A stretch of 64,000 nt of DNA from Linnemannia schmuckeri (GCA_029449235.1 JANATG010000001.1:4340001-4404000); one strand, 5' to 3'; positions 1 through 10,754 are shown, counted from the stretch's first letter. Notes: generated from the letters alone by a model not told the origin. A program made the numbers and translations.

Positions 1-557
1 GCTTTATCTAGCTGTATCTCTCTATTTTCACAATTCGTCCATAAACGCCCATATGAATTTTTATCCAACGCATAAAGTCCTAATCCCTGTATGGTAAAAA
101 CTGGTCGAGTGTCAAGTGTAAATGGGCGACAGGACAGGGCAATATATGCTCGAATGGGTAGTGCCAGAAATCCGGATGAGGCACAGCTCGTAAGATGCAG
201 TGCGTCAAGGGACGAAAGAGTAGTACTTTGTAAGCAAGTCCTCTCTTCTTTTTTTTCCCCCACACCTTTAAACTGTACCCATAGCTACAGGCTGCTTCCA
301 ACGCGGATCATAAACAGTCGTTTGTATTTTGCGTGAATTGGAACTGTGCAGCTGAGAGTGTGTAAGATTGATGGAGATGGAGCAAGACGAGAGAGAGCAT
401 GTGAAGAGGAATGGATGATCTCTTTTTATTTTTTTTTATTTTTTTTGGAGGAAAGGGGGTCGGTCGTGCACACACACTGGTCCTATTCTCATAACAAAAA
501 AGATAGAGGAACCAGGGGCGTCACCCCGGGCACGCGCTATTGGGAGAAGAAATTTCC
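1..557. other. Intergenic, no gene recognised
   Basis: Short open frames on both strands show no recognisable domain or start context. A T-rich tract lies near 421-450. Nothing here can be supported as a gene. Confidence 0.5.
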
Positions 558-562
558 AAAAA
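558..562 (-). terminator. Pol III terminator of tRNA-His
   Basis: On the minus strand a run of five T residues lies about 17 nt beyond the 3' end of the tRNA. This is the expected RNA polymerase III stop signal. Confidence 0.7.
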
Positions 563-579
563 GAGAAGCTAGAAGCTCT

Positions 580-650
580 GCCAACACCTGGAATCGAACC
601 AGGATCGTCTCGGCCACAACGAGATATACTAACCATTATACTATATTGGC
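580..650 (-). tRNA. tRNA-His (GTG anticodon)
   Basis: The minus strand folds into a complete 71-nt cloverleaf. The acceptor stem pairs GCCAATA with TGTTGGC (one G-T pair). The anticodon stem TCTCG/CGAGA encloses loop TTGTGGC, whose positions 34-36 read GTG, so the tRNA decodes CAC/CAU histidine codons. The T arm CCTGG-TTCGATT-CCAGG contains the internal B box. CCA is not encoded, as expected for a eukaryote, and there is no intron. A T5 terminator follows. A LINE fragment begins about 6 bp upstream of its 5' end. Confidence 0.93.
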
Positions 651-655
651 TTATA

Positions 656-1383
656 ATATTGGTATTTTTCAGACATATTTAAGTCCTAAGAAAGGCGGAA
701 TCGTCCGGGAACCCCTTAGGGCCTTAAGGGTATTTTTCGGGCATTTGTGGAATTGGATCGACTCGGACCTCCTTCGCGGTATCACCCCCAAGAGTATGTT
801 AACTGAATGGTCCGCGGTTTTCCGAACCCCACAGTCCATCGCCAAGACAGTTTTGCATAGGTTTGTTGGCTACCTGGAGGCGCAGGCTTCGGAGTTGATA
901 TGGAAGCCTCGGTGCTCCGCGACGATCGCGTGGGAGCAGACACAAGGCATCTCCGTCAAGAACAAGACCTCCAAGTACACAGGTCCCCGAGGTGACTGGA
1001 GTCAGGGATACGGCTACATCACCCAAGATGGTTTTTGCCCATGTGGCGCTTCGCTAGCCACACATGAGAATGGGCGCTGCCCTGGAGCGTCCATGGATCC
1101 ACGCGCGGCCGATGAGCGGTTGCTGGATAGTTTGTTGGGAAGGAGGAGATTGTCATTAATGGAGAGGATGGGAAGAATTCCTTTTCTTCGTGTTTAGTTT
1201 TATTTTCTTCTATTGAAGCTGTGAGGAGCAGCGGCAATTGTTGCGCAGAGCCAGGTTGTGGACCGGACTGCGACTGGTGGATGGCTCTTGGAAGAGTTTG
1301 GTATGTAGCTCCTTTCACTATCGAATGCCTTTCTTGGGCTTTTCACTGGAGAAATAAAATTGCGTACGAAAAAAAAAAAAAAA
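656..1383 (+). mobile_element. 5'-truncated LINE (non-LTR retrotransposon), 3' end of reverse transcriptase ORF
   Basis: The + strand frame stays open to a TAG at 1195-1197. Its product resembles the C-terminal region of LINE reverse transcriptases common in Mucoromycota and Glomeromycotina, with a tract reading ELIWKPRC near 890-920 followed by WEQTQGIS. A C-x-C-x7-H-x4-C zinc-knuckle-like motif lies at about 1036-1080. After the stop comes a roughly 170-nt 3' tail with AATAAA at 1353-1358 and a poly(A) run at about 1369-1383, the normal end of a LINE copy. The endonuclease and catalytic RT parts are missing, so the copy is 5'-truncated and dead on arrival. The 5' boundary is approximate. 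No clear target-site duplication was found. The same frame reads back through the tRNA by chance. Confidence 0.6.
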
Positions 1384-1749
1384 GACTTTTTTTGAGGGGG
1401 GGGGGGGGGGGGTTGAATTTTTTCTGTCTGGTGAAATAGTACGAATTCGGCGGATTGAAGGCGTGTAAAGATTTGTAGATTTGTGAGGTGGTGCATACAG
1501 GTGTTTTCTACAGACATTTCGAGTTTCGAAGAAAAGCAATTAGTGAACGTCGTTTTTTTTATTGAGTTGAAGATGGTGGTTAAGAATTGTTGTTTGTCAC
1601 TTTTTTGATGTTGTTGAAAGTGCTATGCTGTGCCTGAAAAAAAGCAATTAATTTTTTTTGCCAATCTTGATCTCATTAGTTTAGTATGAAATGATTACTG
1701 AACAATGATCAAGGGATCAATTGATGTTTTTCTCTCTGGTACTTTCCTG

Positions 1750-1780
<31 letters not shown>

Positions 1781-1879
1781 AGAAAGAAAGAGACGCGAGA
1801 AAGAGAGAGCCACCTGTCTCATTAATGTTCTCTAATCGACGCTGCATTAGAAAAAAAAATTCATTTGCGAAAATGCTAT
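1384..1879. other. Intergenic, homopolymer-rich
   Basis: Contains a G17 run (1396-1412), scattered T runs and a T run of about 22 at 1757-1778. No gene recognised. Confidence 0.5.
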
Positions 1880-3307
1880 TACTCAGGCGAAGCAAAAGGA
1901 CAACGGTACAAAAGAACAAAGACAAAACACAGTGCTGCTTTAATCCAAAGGATGATGTTGTCGATGCAGTGAACATAAGAGACCGTAGCATTGGTAAGGA
2001 ATTGGAGAGAGTTGATGTAGAGTTCGGGGGTATCCTTTCGAAGATGGACAACAGTGGTAAGAGGATCCGCGCTGAATCCACCAACAACTTCGCGATAGTT
2101 CAAAAGGTCTGGTCCTGCCAGCCCACTTTCGGTATAGATAACAAAAACTACAACATAGGGCATCAGCATTCCCTCACTGATGACAAAGATCTGTGCCCTG
2201 ACTTTCCGAAGCTCGTCAGCAGCATTCTCACGAGGACTATACATTATCTTGGAGAAACTGATCACAACTTTATTGTTTTTAACGTCCGTCTATCCACGTA
2301 CATCTCTCGCGCAGTATGATGTGAGGCTACCGGAGACAGAGGTGGCGGCATTAGAGGTCTTGGTAGAATACAGCGACTCTCTCAGTCCCCGCTTTTCTGA
2401 TTAGTTGACACAGTGTCACGGCTTCGCCGTTGTCGTTCTGAAATATGTCCAAACAGTACTGACGCAGTTCCAAGAGTGTCCGACCTACAACGGAAGGCGA
2501 CTTTTTTCAATTCATGATCTACGCCACCGTGCCTAGTTGAATGGTATACTTTTCAGTAGACTCCCGCGACCCGCCTGGTCTCGCCCAAGGCCTTGTAAAG
2601 ATTAAGGATACGCCATCCATTCTTATCGCTGTCCTCCTCCATAATGACCCTCATCTGCTCGTCAAAGAAATAAGTAATCCTCCTGCCATCGATCGCATCC
2701 GAGTTTAACAAACTTGCGGGTCGCTTGATTGTTCCAAAAATGACTCGACAATCAGCCCTTGCTCAGAGTTGCCTTGTCCTATTCGTACTCTGAGCCTTCA
2801 TTTGTGCCGTGGGAAGTATCCTCCCGAGCAGCCTGTCAAAGACAGGTTGCGATGAGGACTCTGTTTCCCAAGGACTCTTTGTATCGCAATATCACCACGG
2901 CGGTTGTCATCACCAGACTCTCCTATCTTCCGTCTCCCTCTGGAGTCTGTACTATCACATACCGACCTTCTTCAACGGACTGATCGCCTTTTGCTCCACA
3001 TCTCATGGGCATGTATGACTATTTGGTTTACAGCAAATGTGTGTGTTGTTGACACTGAATAGAGAAGAGTGAGTGAAGAGGATAGGAGACAATGACTAAA
3101 GGTATTGGACTTGTTCTTCATGAGGACGCTGAGGATACGGACGAGGAAGCCAATGTCCTCGAACGTGGGCTTGAGCCACGTTTCCACTGACACAGCGAAA
3201 ATTAGCGCTTGCCAGCCCACGCTAAAAAGAAAGGAAGAAATGACAAGGCTCACAAGTAAAACTTGGTAACAGCATCTATACCTCCTTGTTGCTTCACTTG
3301 GTGGCAA
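1880..3307 (-). pseudogene. Multi-exon membrane-protein gene, probably decayed; family not recognised
   Basis: Several minus-strand blocks look coding but lie in different frames, as exons would. They run from 3307 downward: a strongly hydrophobic segment (3300-3090) with two likely membrane spans; a short block reading VIVQTPEGDGR (about 2985-2930); a block containing ITYFFDEQMRVIMEEDS and RRVAGVY (2690-2555); a block reading LLELRQYCLDIFQND (2490-2440); and a C-terminal block with one or two hydrophobic stretches (2265-1880). Donor-like GTATGT occurs after the second block. A start codon and a complete set of splice pairs could not be assembled, and stops interrupt between blocks, so this may be a pseudogene or a gene whose introns were not resolved. 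No function is assigned. Confidence 0.4.
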
Positions 3308-3951
3308 GTAGCAGCTTGTGTGGCAAGAGGCTTTATTCTGACAAAGACTATCTTGGCTCTAGTTTTTCAGAAGGACACTGTCAACGGCTCTCGAGTATAT
3401 GAACTTCCCTGTCGTTTTTTTTTTGTTTGTCTGTGAATTGTGGTTTGTACTGGTAGCTGTCCTTGAGAAACGAATGATCCGAACCTAATGCAATTCCGTG
3501 AGAGCAAGCTCTTTCGGTTTTTGATTCGGTTATGGGATGTGTTTTAAGTGGGAGTTGCGGTCAAGAGGGTGGAATGGAGAAGTGGAGATGAAAGAATAGG
3601 AGGAACAGAAAAGAGAGAAAACAAAAAAATAAGTGCCCTCACAAGCTGTTTGTGCACAAAAAATAAAGCAGCCGACTTTGACTTTACTTTTTTCTCACAG
3701 GCACAAAGTTACTCTTTTTGCTCTTTCTTGGTCTGGCTCGTTAGACAACAGGGAGTGGCGCACACCACCACGCCGTATCTTCTCTTTTTCCTTCTTTCTC
3801 TCTTGAACCGTAAAGCACTCGCTAATCTTTTCTCTTTTTCTTTATTCTCTTCTTTTGGATCTCATCCCTTTCTTCTTCTTTACCACTTTTTTTTCTCTCT
3901 TGGCACCTTCCCTTCATCTCAACACTAAACATACCAAAGACCATAGCAAAA
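3308..3951. other. Intergenic; CT-rich leader before the first Sel1 pseudogene
   Basis: Positions 3770-3915 are strongly CT-rich, as upstream of other genes of this family in the window. No gene or clear CCAAT box is seen. Confidence 0.5.
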
Positions 3952-5300
3952 ATGGAAGACGACTCACAAAATCTCTAAGCAGTTCGCGCTATCAGCAAGG
4001 ATAACCTCGACGCTCCTGCTTCGGGAGCCATTATTCACCTTGAGACCTACGAGGACCCGGATACCACAAAACCATTCATCCTCTGGAGTGATGTCGAGCA
4101 AGCATTCGAGAATGTCATCCATGTCCGATACAAGTCCAGAGTCGTCGCCTACCTCAAAGGGTCCGACTTTATGCTGTACGTTCCCCTTTTCTTTGCATGA
4201 CCTTAGATCGAAATAAAACAGGGTTGTTCTAAGGCTGACCCTTCTTCGTTTTCCTTTATGATATTGTCTTTTTAGACTGGTGCTCAACCGGATTGCTGCG
4301 TTCCCCAATGCGGTCTTGGATGTCGTTGTGAGAGACCCTGTGCCCAGCCCAGGAGGTACTACTCCAAAGAACCCAATACTGGAAACACCACCAGTAACAC
4401 CTCAAAAGAAGGATGAGGCAGTAACACCCCAAAAAGAGGAAAAGCCAGCGACTTCAACCAACATTGCTACCAACACCATGGGACGAAACCCACAGTACAA
4501 TCTTATAGAAGTGGCGCTAGAAAACTACACCCGCATGGAGGACCCAGCAAAGGGACCAGAGCTCCGGAGGCCACAGGAGATTCCCGACGAAAAGTTGCCA
4601 TCCTCTAGCATCAAGCCCACCACACCGAATGCTCATGCACGCGCGCCTCAGGCGTCCGTCTCTGCTGGCAGTAACGATATCACCGTGACGATGATGAATG
4701 CGCGACATGGCGACACCCAAGTCCAGGTCGCTCTTGGAGACTTGTACAGACTCGGTCAGGGTGTCCACCAGAGCTATCAGACCGCCATGGACTGGTATAT
4801 GGAGGCGGCCAAAAAGGAGACCCAGTTGGCCAGCGCGGGGTCGGTGCTCTGTACGATCACGGTCTCGGTGTTCCACGAGACTCGCAAACAGCCATTACCT
4901 GGTTCCTCAAGGCGGCCAAACAAGGTGACGACGAGGCTCAATTCCGTATGGGCTATCTGTATCATTTCGGTTGCGGTGTGACTCAAGATTTCGTCAAAGC
5001 GATGGATTGGGAGGTCAAAGCAGCCACCCAAAGACACACAGCCGCATATTGCAATATAGGGCTTTTGTAGCAGCACGGTCAAGGTGTACCTCGAGATTCT
5101 TTCTGAGCAGCACATTGGTATCGAAAGGCTGCCGATAAAGGGGATAAGGCTACCATATACAACGTTAGTTCCCTGTATGAATATTGGCGAAAGTTTCCCG
5201 AAGGACATGGCGACAGCGATCGAGTGGTACAGGAAGAAACGCTGACCTAGGACAACATGATGCGAAGGAGGCTCTTGAAAGACTAAGGCAGTGGCAGTAG
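3952..5300 (+). pseudogene. Sel1-repeat protein pseudogene 1
   Basis: A decayed member of the two-exon Sel1 family. Exon 1 starts at ATG 3952 but has TAA as its ninth codon; it then keeps the family domain (ILWSDVEQAFENVIHVR). The intron is 4176-4275 with GTACGT donor and TTTTAG acceptor. Exon 2 opens with the family block ending LDVVV, carries the GRNP/NYT linker motif near 4480-4540, then Sel1 repeats. A frameshift near 4835 moves the reading frame. In-frame stops follow at about 5068 (TAG) and 5104 (TGA). The remaining repeats run to a terminal TAG at 5298-5300. With the early nonsense codon and frameshift no full-length protein can be made. Confidence 0.85.
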
Positions 5301-5562
5301 TATGTTTTAAGCAGATCATTGAATAAAGCAGGCCTTTGCCACGCAGAAATATTTAATAATGGTATTTCGAATCAACAAAAAAGTATTAAAAAAATACGCG
5401 TCGTTTTCTGTAAAAAAAGGTTCTTGGGCTCGATATCGAGTGAGAGAAAGCACAATGATCAATAATGTAGCGCCCACCTCTTGTTGTCTTTCGACTGATG
5501 GAATCTCAGCTGATGGTGCCTGAGCCGATGGCGCCTGGCAAGGTGAAGAGTGCTCTGAAACT
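5301..5562. other. Intergenic
   Basis: AT-rich spacer after Sel1 pseudogene 1; no gene seen. Confidence 0.5.
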
Positions 5563-5573
5563 CAACCAATCAC
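5563..5573 (+). promoter_or_regulatory. CCAAT box upstream of Sel1 gene A
   Basis: CAACCAATCAC lies about 240 nt before the ATG. Near-identical CGACCAATCA sites precede two other intact Sel1 genes (7338-7348 and 55648-55658), at 176-239 nt. A CT-rich tract (5630-5800) separates it from the start. The CCAAT motif is the established binding site of the Hap2/3/5 (NF-Y) complex; use of it here is inference. Confidence 0.5.
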
Positions 5574-5811
5574 AAAACCATGGTATTGCACTGCCACACG
5601 TACGGCAGAAGACCACGAACTTTCTCTCTCTTGCGCCTTTTCCTTGTTACACCTCCTATCGCTTAACTTATCCTCTCTCCCGCACACCTTTTTTCTATTT
5701 CTTCGAACTTAAATGGCCATCACTTTCTCTGTTCTCGTCCTTCTTGCACCCTCTCATTCACACCACACCCTTTTTTCACTAACATACATCTCTTCAACGA
5801 CAACACTCACA

Positions 5812-7115
5812 ATGATGATTCATGACACCCACACCAACGTCCAACCTGTCCGCCGTATCTACGAAAACGAAGACTCTACCAATACCAGCACCACCTCGGC
5901 AGAGACCGTCTACCTTGTTTGTCACCCGGACCCTTCTTTGGGGAAAGCAATTCTTCTCTGGGACGATATTCTCGCCGCCTTCAAGGACGATGTTTTACAC
6001 GTCCGGTCCGGAGCTGTTGTTCTACCTTTTCTCAAAGGACCTGACTTTAAAAAGTAAGTGTTGTTTCTTTCTGTATGTGTGTCCTTTTGCTGGCCCCTCG
6101 TTTTTGGTCTGTCCGCTGGCGCTGGTGATAAGTCACCCAACACTATTTTCTATTTCTTGTAATGGGTAGTTTGGAGCCGCTTCGCATCGCTACAGTGCCA
6201 GGGATTACTCTGGACGTCGTTATCAGACGTCAATTGATTGCCAATAGCGATCTGGAGTTGGATTCACAAGCAACACTGGGGGATCTTACACGCAACAGCA
6301 GCAACTCCCGAGAATCCGAACTATTCAACAGCACCGATAATTCATTTTCATGCGATCCTCCGAGATATTCGTCAGTCATCACTCAGGATTGGATGGGGAC
6401 AGAGAGGGAAGCTAGGCTCAGAGAGATGGATTCCATGGTCGCGCAGGAAGAGATGAATTCCATGGTCGCGCAGGAAGAGATGAATTCCATGGTCGCACTG
6501 GGAGAAATGTACAAGAATGGCCAGGGAGTTGAGCAGGACTACGCCGTCGCCATGGCATGGTATCTTAAGGCAGCCAGGCAAGGAGATGCGAATGCTCAGT
6601 GCAACGTGGCCTATTTGTTCGAGGACGGTCTCGGCACGCAAAAGAACTACACTCAAGCCAAGGAGTGGTACCAAAAAGCTGCCGATCAAGGGCATGTAGT
6701 CGCACAGTGTAATCTTGGTTATATGTACGAGCATGGTCGAGGCGTGCAACAGGACTATTCCCAGGCGATGAAGTGGTACCTCAAGGCAGCGGATCAAGCA
6801 CATGCACCCGCCCAGCAAAACATCGGCAACTTGTTCCATAACGGCCGAGGAGTGAGCAAGGACTTTTCTTTGGCGATGGAGTGGTATCGGAAGGCTGCTG
6901 CTCAAGGAAAATCCTCTGCGTATTACCACATTGGTTTGTTGTATGAGCGGGGCCGTGGTGTCGAGATGAATAGGGCAGCGGCGATGGTGTGGTACACAAA
7001 GGCGTTCTATGGAGGTTTTACAAAGGCAAAGGCGAAAATGGAGAGTATGGATCAGAAAGCGGCCACCGACAAGGTCACTAAGAAGCAAGACTTGCCTACC
7101 AGAATATTTAAATGA
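5812..7115 (+). CDS. Sel1-repeat protein A (intact, 395 aa)
   Basis: Two exons, join(5812..6053, 6170..7115), 1188 nt in frame. Exon 1 encodes about 80 residues of the conserved N-terminal domain (VRRIYENE, YLVCHPDPS, LLWDDILAAFKD, HVRSGAVVLPFLKG). The phase-2 intron (GTAAGT...TAG) splits an Asn codon at the same point as in all relatives, and exon 2 resumes NLEPLRIATVPGITLDVVI. A spacer of about 100 residues follows, ending in three copies of a nine-residue unit (MNSMVAQEE), then about five Sel1 repeats of 36 residues. Sel1 repeats form alpha-helical solenoids that bind other proteins. There is no signal peptide or membrane span, so the protein is probably intracellular. The start is the first of two adjacent ATGs after a CT-rich leader. 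The partner and process are unknown. Confidence 0.85.
6426..6506 (+). repeat. 27-bp coding tandem repeat, three copies
   Basis: Copies at 6426-6452, 6453-6479 and 6480-6506 encode MNSMVAQEE-type units just before the first Sel1 repeat. Copies one and two differ by a single base near the start; the third diverges at its end (GCACTGGGAGAA). The unit is a multiple of three, so the frame is kept. Confidence 0.9.
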
Positions 7116-7337
7116 GCAATATCAAACACACAATAACTGAAGAAAAAAAGATATGTGCTAACTAGCTTTGTAACAGCAGGGAAGAAAAAAAAGAGTATGA
7201 GGTCAATGCGGTAAGAAAATACAAAAAGAAGGCCATTGTCCATAGCGATGCGTTTGCACTTCGTTCTTCTCGACACTCGCGTTATCATTGCGAGGGAGCT
7301 GATCGTACCTGGTAGTGGGTGTGCATAGTCAGAAATT

Positions 7338-7348
7338 CGACCAATCAC
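7338..7348 (+). promoter_or_regulatory. CCAAT box upstream of Sel1 gene B
   Basis: CGACCAATCAC lies 176 nt upstream of the ATG at 7524 and matches the sites upstream of Sel1 genes A and C. The spacer 7116-7523 otherwise holds a T-rich run and a CT-rich leader. Confidence 0.5.
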
Positions 7349-7523
7349 GGGGTTGAATTGATGCGCGCCCATATTGTCGCTCGCTCGTTTTTTTTTTTTT
7401 TTTTTCTTTTGTGCCTCATTCACCTTCGCCATCCTCTTTCTTCACCCACCTTCCCTTCCACTTTTTTCCATTCAACCCATCTCTTTTTTCTTTTCTTGCC
7501 AGTAATCACAGCACGCATACACA

Positions 7524-8718
7524 ATGACGATTCAAGAGACCCACCCCAATGTCCAAGCAGTCCGCCGTGTCTACGAAAACGGACATTCCTCTAACGCCAG
7601 CATCACTACAGCAGAGACTATATACCTTGTTTGTCACCCAGACCCCTCCTCTGAAAAAGACATCCTTCTCTGGGATGACATACTCGCCGCCTTCAAAGGC
7701 GATGTTGTTCACGTTCGCTCTGGTGCAGTCGTTCTTCCGTTTCTTAAAGGACCGGACTTCAAAAAGTAACTCTTTCAATTTATGTCTCGTATTTCGTTTT
7801 ATATTGCATTTTTTTTTTTTTTTTTTTTTTTTACACCTGTACTAGTATGTCAAGTTTCTCACACTGTCTGTGCAATTTCTTGTAATGAATAGTCTGGAAC
7901 CACTTCGCATTGCTGCTGTTCCTGGTGCTACCCTGGACGTTGTTGTCATAGGTCAATTGAGCGGCGCAAAGGAACTGTCGCTAGAGTCTCTACAAAATGC
8001 ATTACCGGATACACAGGAGGAAAGTAATAACACCATAGTTAGGCGAAACCCAGTTGGCGGCCTTGTTGAGGAGGCAATACAGAATTATACTCACATCGAT
8101 AACCCAGCTACTTCGCCACCATGCCGAGGGCCGCAAGCGATCTTGGAAGACAAAGCATTCGGCAACGACAGTGCAGCCCAAGAGCCCACAAAAGTCAGCA
8201 ACAGCGACTCGCACCTACGCGCTCCTCAGGAGCTCTCCCCTGCACCCACTGCTACTGATTTTGAGAAGACGATGATGAAAACCCGGTTTGGAGACAAGGA
8301 AGCCCAGAACGCTGTTGGAGAGAGCTACCACAAAGGTCGAGGAATACAACAAGACTACCAAGCAGCGATGGATTGGTACCTCAAGGCCGCTGAGCAAGGA
8401 AATACAGCCGCACAAAGTAACATTGGATACATGTATGAGACCGATCTTGGTGTGACTAAAGATTATTCTCAGGCCATGGAGTGGTACCAAAAGGCAGCAG
8501 ATCAAGGAAACGTCGTTGCTCAACACAACATTGGCTTTTTGTATGAATATGGCAACGGAGTCGAGAAGGACAAAGTAAAGGCAATGAAGTGGTACAAAAA
8601 AGCGGCCGAAGGGGGAGAGGCAGATGCAAAAAAGGCTCTCGTCAGACTGGAGCAACTAGGACATGACATCCAGGTCAAGGTGAAGCGAAGAGGGCTATTG
8701 AAGAAATTGTTTAAGTAA
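7524..8718 (+). CDS. Sel1-repeat protein B (intact, 355 aa)
   Basis: Two exons, join(7524..7765, 7893..8718), 1068 nt in frame. Exon 1 encodes the conserved N-terminal domain (VQAVRRVYENG, YLVCHPDPS, LLWDDILAAFKG, HVRSGAVVLPFLKGPDF). The phase-2 intron (GTAACT...TAG) again falls inside an Asn codon before LEPLRIAAVPGATLDVVV. Exon 2 then carries the linker motif RRNPVGGL...NYTHID, about 50 low-complexity residues, three to four Sel1 repeats with the usual AQxNIG...WYxKAAEQG pattern, and a basic C-terminus. It is the shortest intact member: repeat number, not the N-terminal module, accounts for most length variation in the family. It lies 408 bp downstream of gene A in the same direction, suggesting tandem duplication. 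Specific function unknown. Confidence 0.87.
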
Positions 8719-8791
8719 TGAATATTGAAGCACAAAATCAAGATAAAAATTAATACATGGACAACCTCGCGAAATGAGAGAATTGATTGTA

Positions 8792-8833
8792 TAGTCGAAA
8801 GTAATTTTTATGATCAGTTTGATAGTGAAATTG
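8792..8833 (+). repeat. Left terminal inverted repeat of the pogo element
   Basis: Starts TAGTCGAAAG directly after TA 8790-8791 and matches the reverse complement of 11102-11143 with about five mismatches. Confidence 0.85.
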
Positions 8834-8999
8834 GTTGTCAAAAAAATAGAAAACGAAAAAGAGAGAAAAAACGAAGAGAAAAAAAAATACTACCGCCGCT
8901 TGGCGCCACCTTTCTGCAACCCCTCATCACCCAGGGCTACACAGGCATACACCAGTTGTTTCAGTGTCTTTCCTACGTTCTGCGCTTACTCCGACCCTC

Positions 9000-10754
9000 C
9001 CTGTGTACCCTGACGGACATGCTTAAGACCATCGCCAGCGAGAAAATCGCTATTCCCCACCAGATGCTTCAGCGTATGTGCGACCGTATTGAGATCCGTA
9101 TCTGCAAGTGGCGAGCTCTCACATTCGCCGCGACTTGTGGAACCACTAGGATCATCTCCACCTCTGTAAGTGTTGTCTTGTCCCTTGCCATTCGTACCCC
9201 CTGGTGTGGCGCCTCCTTAACCAACTCGTCCTTGCCCTCTGCCGTCCTGAAAGACATAACAAACGTCCTGCTGAACCTCAGCGATGAGATGCTTGAAATA
9301 TGCCTGCTTCCTCTGCGTATTGTTCGTAATAAGTGCTCTGAAGCCTTTCCGGCTGTTCGACTCTGGTTGTCTGTCGTCGTCGGAGTTTCTCGCGCATTGC
9401 TTTCGAAAGAACTGGGGTTTTAGCGAAGCAGTTACGTAGCGTAGAGGGCTTAATTTGACTCCACGCGTGCGGAATCAATGTCCAAGCGCGCCCGTTAGAG
9501 ATACTCATTCCATCGAAGATACGAGCGTGATATGTTTCGGAGCCAAGAATTTCCAACAAGGCCCTTTGAATGCACTGATGACGCCGGCGTCCAGAGATTG
9601 AGTGACCGATGTTGAGTTTTTGGGAAGCCGCTGTATGCGAAGATGTTTCCACTGTACTTCTTGTTCAGCATTGCGCATATCGATGTTGTTATGCGATTTA
9701 GCAGAATCCAGAAGAAGAAGAGTTGGTTGAGAGAGCTCACCATCCAACAGTTGTAGCCAGCGTACAAAGACTTCACGGGGCATCCATGCTGATTCCGCTT
9801 TTTCCATGATTATCTCCGCGGTTATCTCGTTGCCAATGTCACGCGCGGTGTGTTTAGTTAGAGATAGTCAAGCAGCTCTAAAGGCTAGCATCTCGAACAA
9901 AAAATAGAAAAATAGAAAACAAAACAAATCGACTTGTAAAGTATTACCGATGATCAACGGCTTTAATGCACGCATTGTCTTGGTCGTAGTGAGAGATGTA
10001 CCAGAGGTGTTAATGCAAAACAAAATGGACACTCTGCACTCCCTGAAAGCTTTGGCACCAGTTCTCGAAAGCGGTATGGTGTAAGACTTGGTGTCCAACT
10101 CCTTCAGATACATTCCGGTCTCATCGCAGTTGAAAACATTGTCGGAAGCGTACTGAGCGCGAAGCTGGCGGATTTTGATGAGCCCAGGTTCGATCCCCTC
10201 CAAATCCACTGATCCAGCCTCCCCGTAAAGCTGACAATATGACAAAACATTCCGTTTCTTGATCGAGTCAAACCATTAGGTGAAAACGATAGAGGTGCTT
10301 CGGATACTGTATCTCCCGATTCGTCCTGAAGGTCGCAAAGAACCATACATGCGGTACGCCCGGCCTCCAGCATTTTTCCATTCAAAGGAATGTTCGATTG
10401 TTGTCGGTCTCATAACCAGTGGAGGAGGGCCTGCTCAACCAACAGGTGCTTGCGGCTAATGATGTAATGAGCGCCAGGAGGGGGCGACTTGGCTGCAACG
10501 CGTATCAGTTGTTCCCGCTTGAGCATCGATTGAAGAATAGACTGTTTAAGGTCGACTCCTATCGCTGGTCCAAAGGAGTACTGAGAAAACTTGAACGGGA
10601 GATCCTCCTTCTGATTGTTGAGATAGTGATAAATGTTCAACAGTTCGACTTGGGTTTCCAGGGTATGGGAGACTCTTGACATCGGGGACTCATATTCGTT
10701 GGCGATAGGAAACGTATGAACAGCGTCTACGTCATTACTCCTAGCACTTGTCAA
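9000..10754 (-). pseudogene. pogo/Tigger-type DDE transposase pseudogene
   Basis: Read from 10754 leftwards. The N-terminal 110 residues look like the DNA-binding helix-turn-helix region of pogo/CENP-B proteins. A frame change near 10410 leads to a stretch around NIPLNGKMLEAG and DTVSEAPLSFS, and another near 10260 to RNVLSYCQLYGEAGS. The DDE superfamily domain is recognisable: first catalytic Asp in FNCDETGMYL (about 10120), second in LLLLDSAKSHN (about 9710), third in TQSLDAGVIS (about 9590). A further frame change near 9580 leads into the C-terminal part, and degraded coding continues to about 9000. At least three frame changes and stops make it inactive. A possible intron lies around 9870-9945. 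Confidence 0.85.

Noticed and set aside
346..640. N-terminal part of the 283-codon + frame
   Set aside because: It reads through a T-rich tract and antisense to the tRNA; only the part after about 656 resembles a LINE reverse transcriptase.
9869..9950. Separate small gene at the 3' side of the transposase block
   Set aside because: It is continuous with the DDE domain and ends in AT-rich sequence that resembles an intron or decay inside the element.
10185..10197. tRNA B-box-like GGTTCGATCCC
   Set aside because: It lies in the transposase coding remains and no cloverleaf can be drawn around it.
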